Below are positions 63,843-64,000 of a stretch of DNA of 64,000 bases, piece by piece. The stretch covers positions 2,666,001 to 2,730,000 of the forward strand of contig NZ_CP043929.1 of assembly GCF_008632455.1 (NCBI RefSeq). The letters are read 5' to 3'. The notes under the pieces are model-generated. The model was not told the origin of the DNA. It worked only from the letters and a program-made list of their open reading frames with translations, and ran no database searches. This stretch comes from Methylomonas rhizoryzae. Lineage in GTDB: Bacteria > Pseudomonadota > Gammaproteobacteria > Methylococcales > Methylomonadaceae. The translations under genes and the position numbers were made by a program. The stretch's first letter is position 1, and the number at the start of each line of letters is the position of its first letter.

Positions 63843-64000
63843 TCAGCCGTGCGTTTTACCTATCCATTCGGCAATGTCATGCCAGATGACCGGGGCTTGC
63901 AAATCGCGCAACAGCATGTGATAGCCATTTTCGTAATAGCTGACCGTTTTGTTTTGCATCCCGGCCGACAGCAGCGATCGGATGAATAATTCGGTTGGTT
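63843..64000 (-). CDS. Alpha/beta hydrolase, C-terminal part
   Basis: The minus strand encodes the last 52 residues of a protein running off the window. The sequence KTVSYYENGYHMLLRDLQAP with the conserved GYHMLLRD fits the catalytic-histidine loop of lysophospholipase-like alpha/beta hydrolases. It is convergent with the decarboxylase gene. The rest of the gene and its role cannot be judged. Confidence 0.65.
   Translation of the reverse strand, partial: PTELFIRSLLSAGMQNKTVSYYENGYHMLLRDLQAPVIWHDIAEWIGKTHG

Noticed and set aside
1..64000. CRISPR arrays, tRNA or rRNA genes, prophage or intact IS elements
   Set aside because: No regularly spaced repeats, cloverleaf, rRNA-like stretch, transposase or integrase was recognised by reading.

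Overview
The window looks like a chromosomal segment of a gammaproteobacterial methanotroph of the Methylococcales, most like Methylomonas. This is inferred from gene content: an exosortase A (XrtA) locus, several secreted proteins ending in VPLPAAVWLFG-type PEP-CTERM sorting tails, a family 2A encapsulin with its cysteine desulfurase cargo, NnrS, DUF3581 and B12-binding radical SAM proteins. No methane or methanol oxidation gene is present, so the genus is a guess. No rRNA, tRNA, CRISPR array, intact insertion sequence or prophage was seen.

Layout. 0.2-5.2 kb: a tautomerase, a TIR domain fused to a pterin-carbinolamine dehydratase domain, a FUN14 protein, an M15 peptidase and an Ogt-AlkA fusion for alkylation repair. 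5.6-11.2 kb: a haem-type chemoreceptor, a B12 radical SAM protein, MobA and small envelope proteins. 11.4-22.2 kb: envelope and secretion-related genes, with two paralogous TPR sulfotransferases bracketing a DUF3570/DUF4266/thioredoxin set, a HEAT protein and two divergent PEP-CTERM proteins that each have a sigma-54-like promoter. 22.2-30.5 kb: housekeeping genes (DUF3581, rhodanese, aminotransferase, dksA-gluQ, a GspE-type ATPase with an HDOD protein, an L,D-transpeptidase). 30.9-34.4 kb: an alcohol dehydrogenase, NnrS and a DUF455 ferritin-like protein.

34.9-41.7 kb is a sulfur and encapsulin block on the minus strand: yezD, cysteine synthase, serine acetyltransferase, a strong hairpin terminator, encapsulin shell, cysteine desulfurase cargo and an FAD/NAD(P) oxidoreductase. 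Together these could make cysteine, strip its sulfur inside a protein cage and handle the product. 42-48.8 kb is more accessory: an AT-rich lipoprotein, an RHS remnant, proA, a Mut7-C protein, an FNR-like regulator and a third PEP-CTERM protein. 48.9-55.2 kb: a diguanylate cyclase, acnB, a HEPN/MNT toxin-antitoxin pair, a damaged Uma2 nuclease and NAD-dependent isocitrate dehydrogenase. 55.6-64 kb: an ABC exporter, then the exosortase A locus (mannose-1-phosphate guanylyltransferase, an XrtA-EpsI fusion, acyl-CoA ligase, PLP decarboxylase and a partial hydrolase).

The most novel-looking items are the TIR-PCD fusion, the promoter-terminator leader before the encapsulin gene, the paired sigma-54-like promoters of the PEP-CTERM genes, the gluQ gene without a standard start codon, and a four-copy intergenic repeat family.
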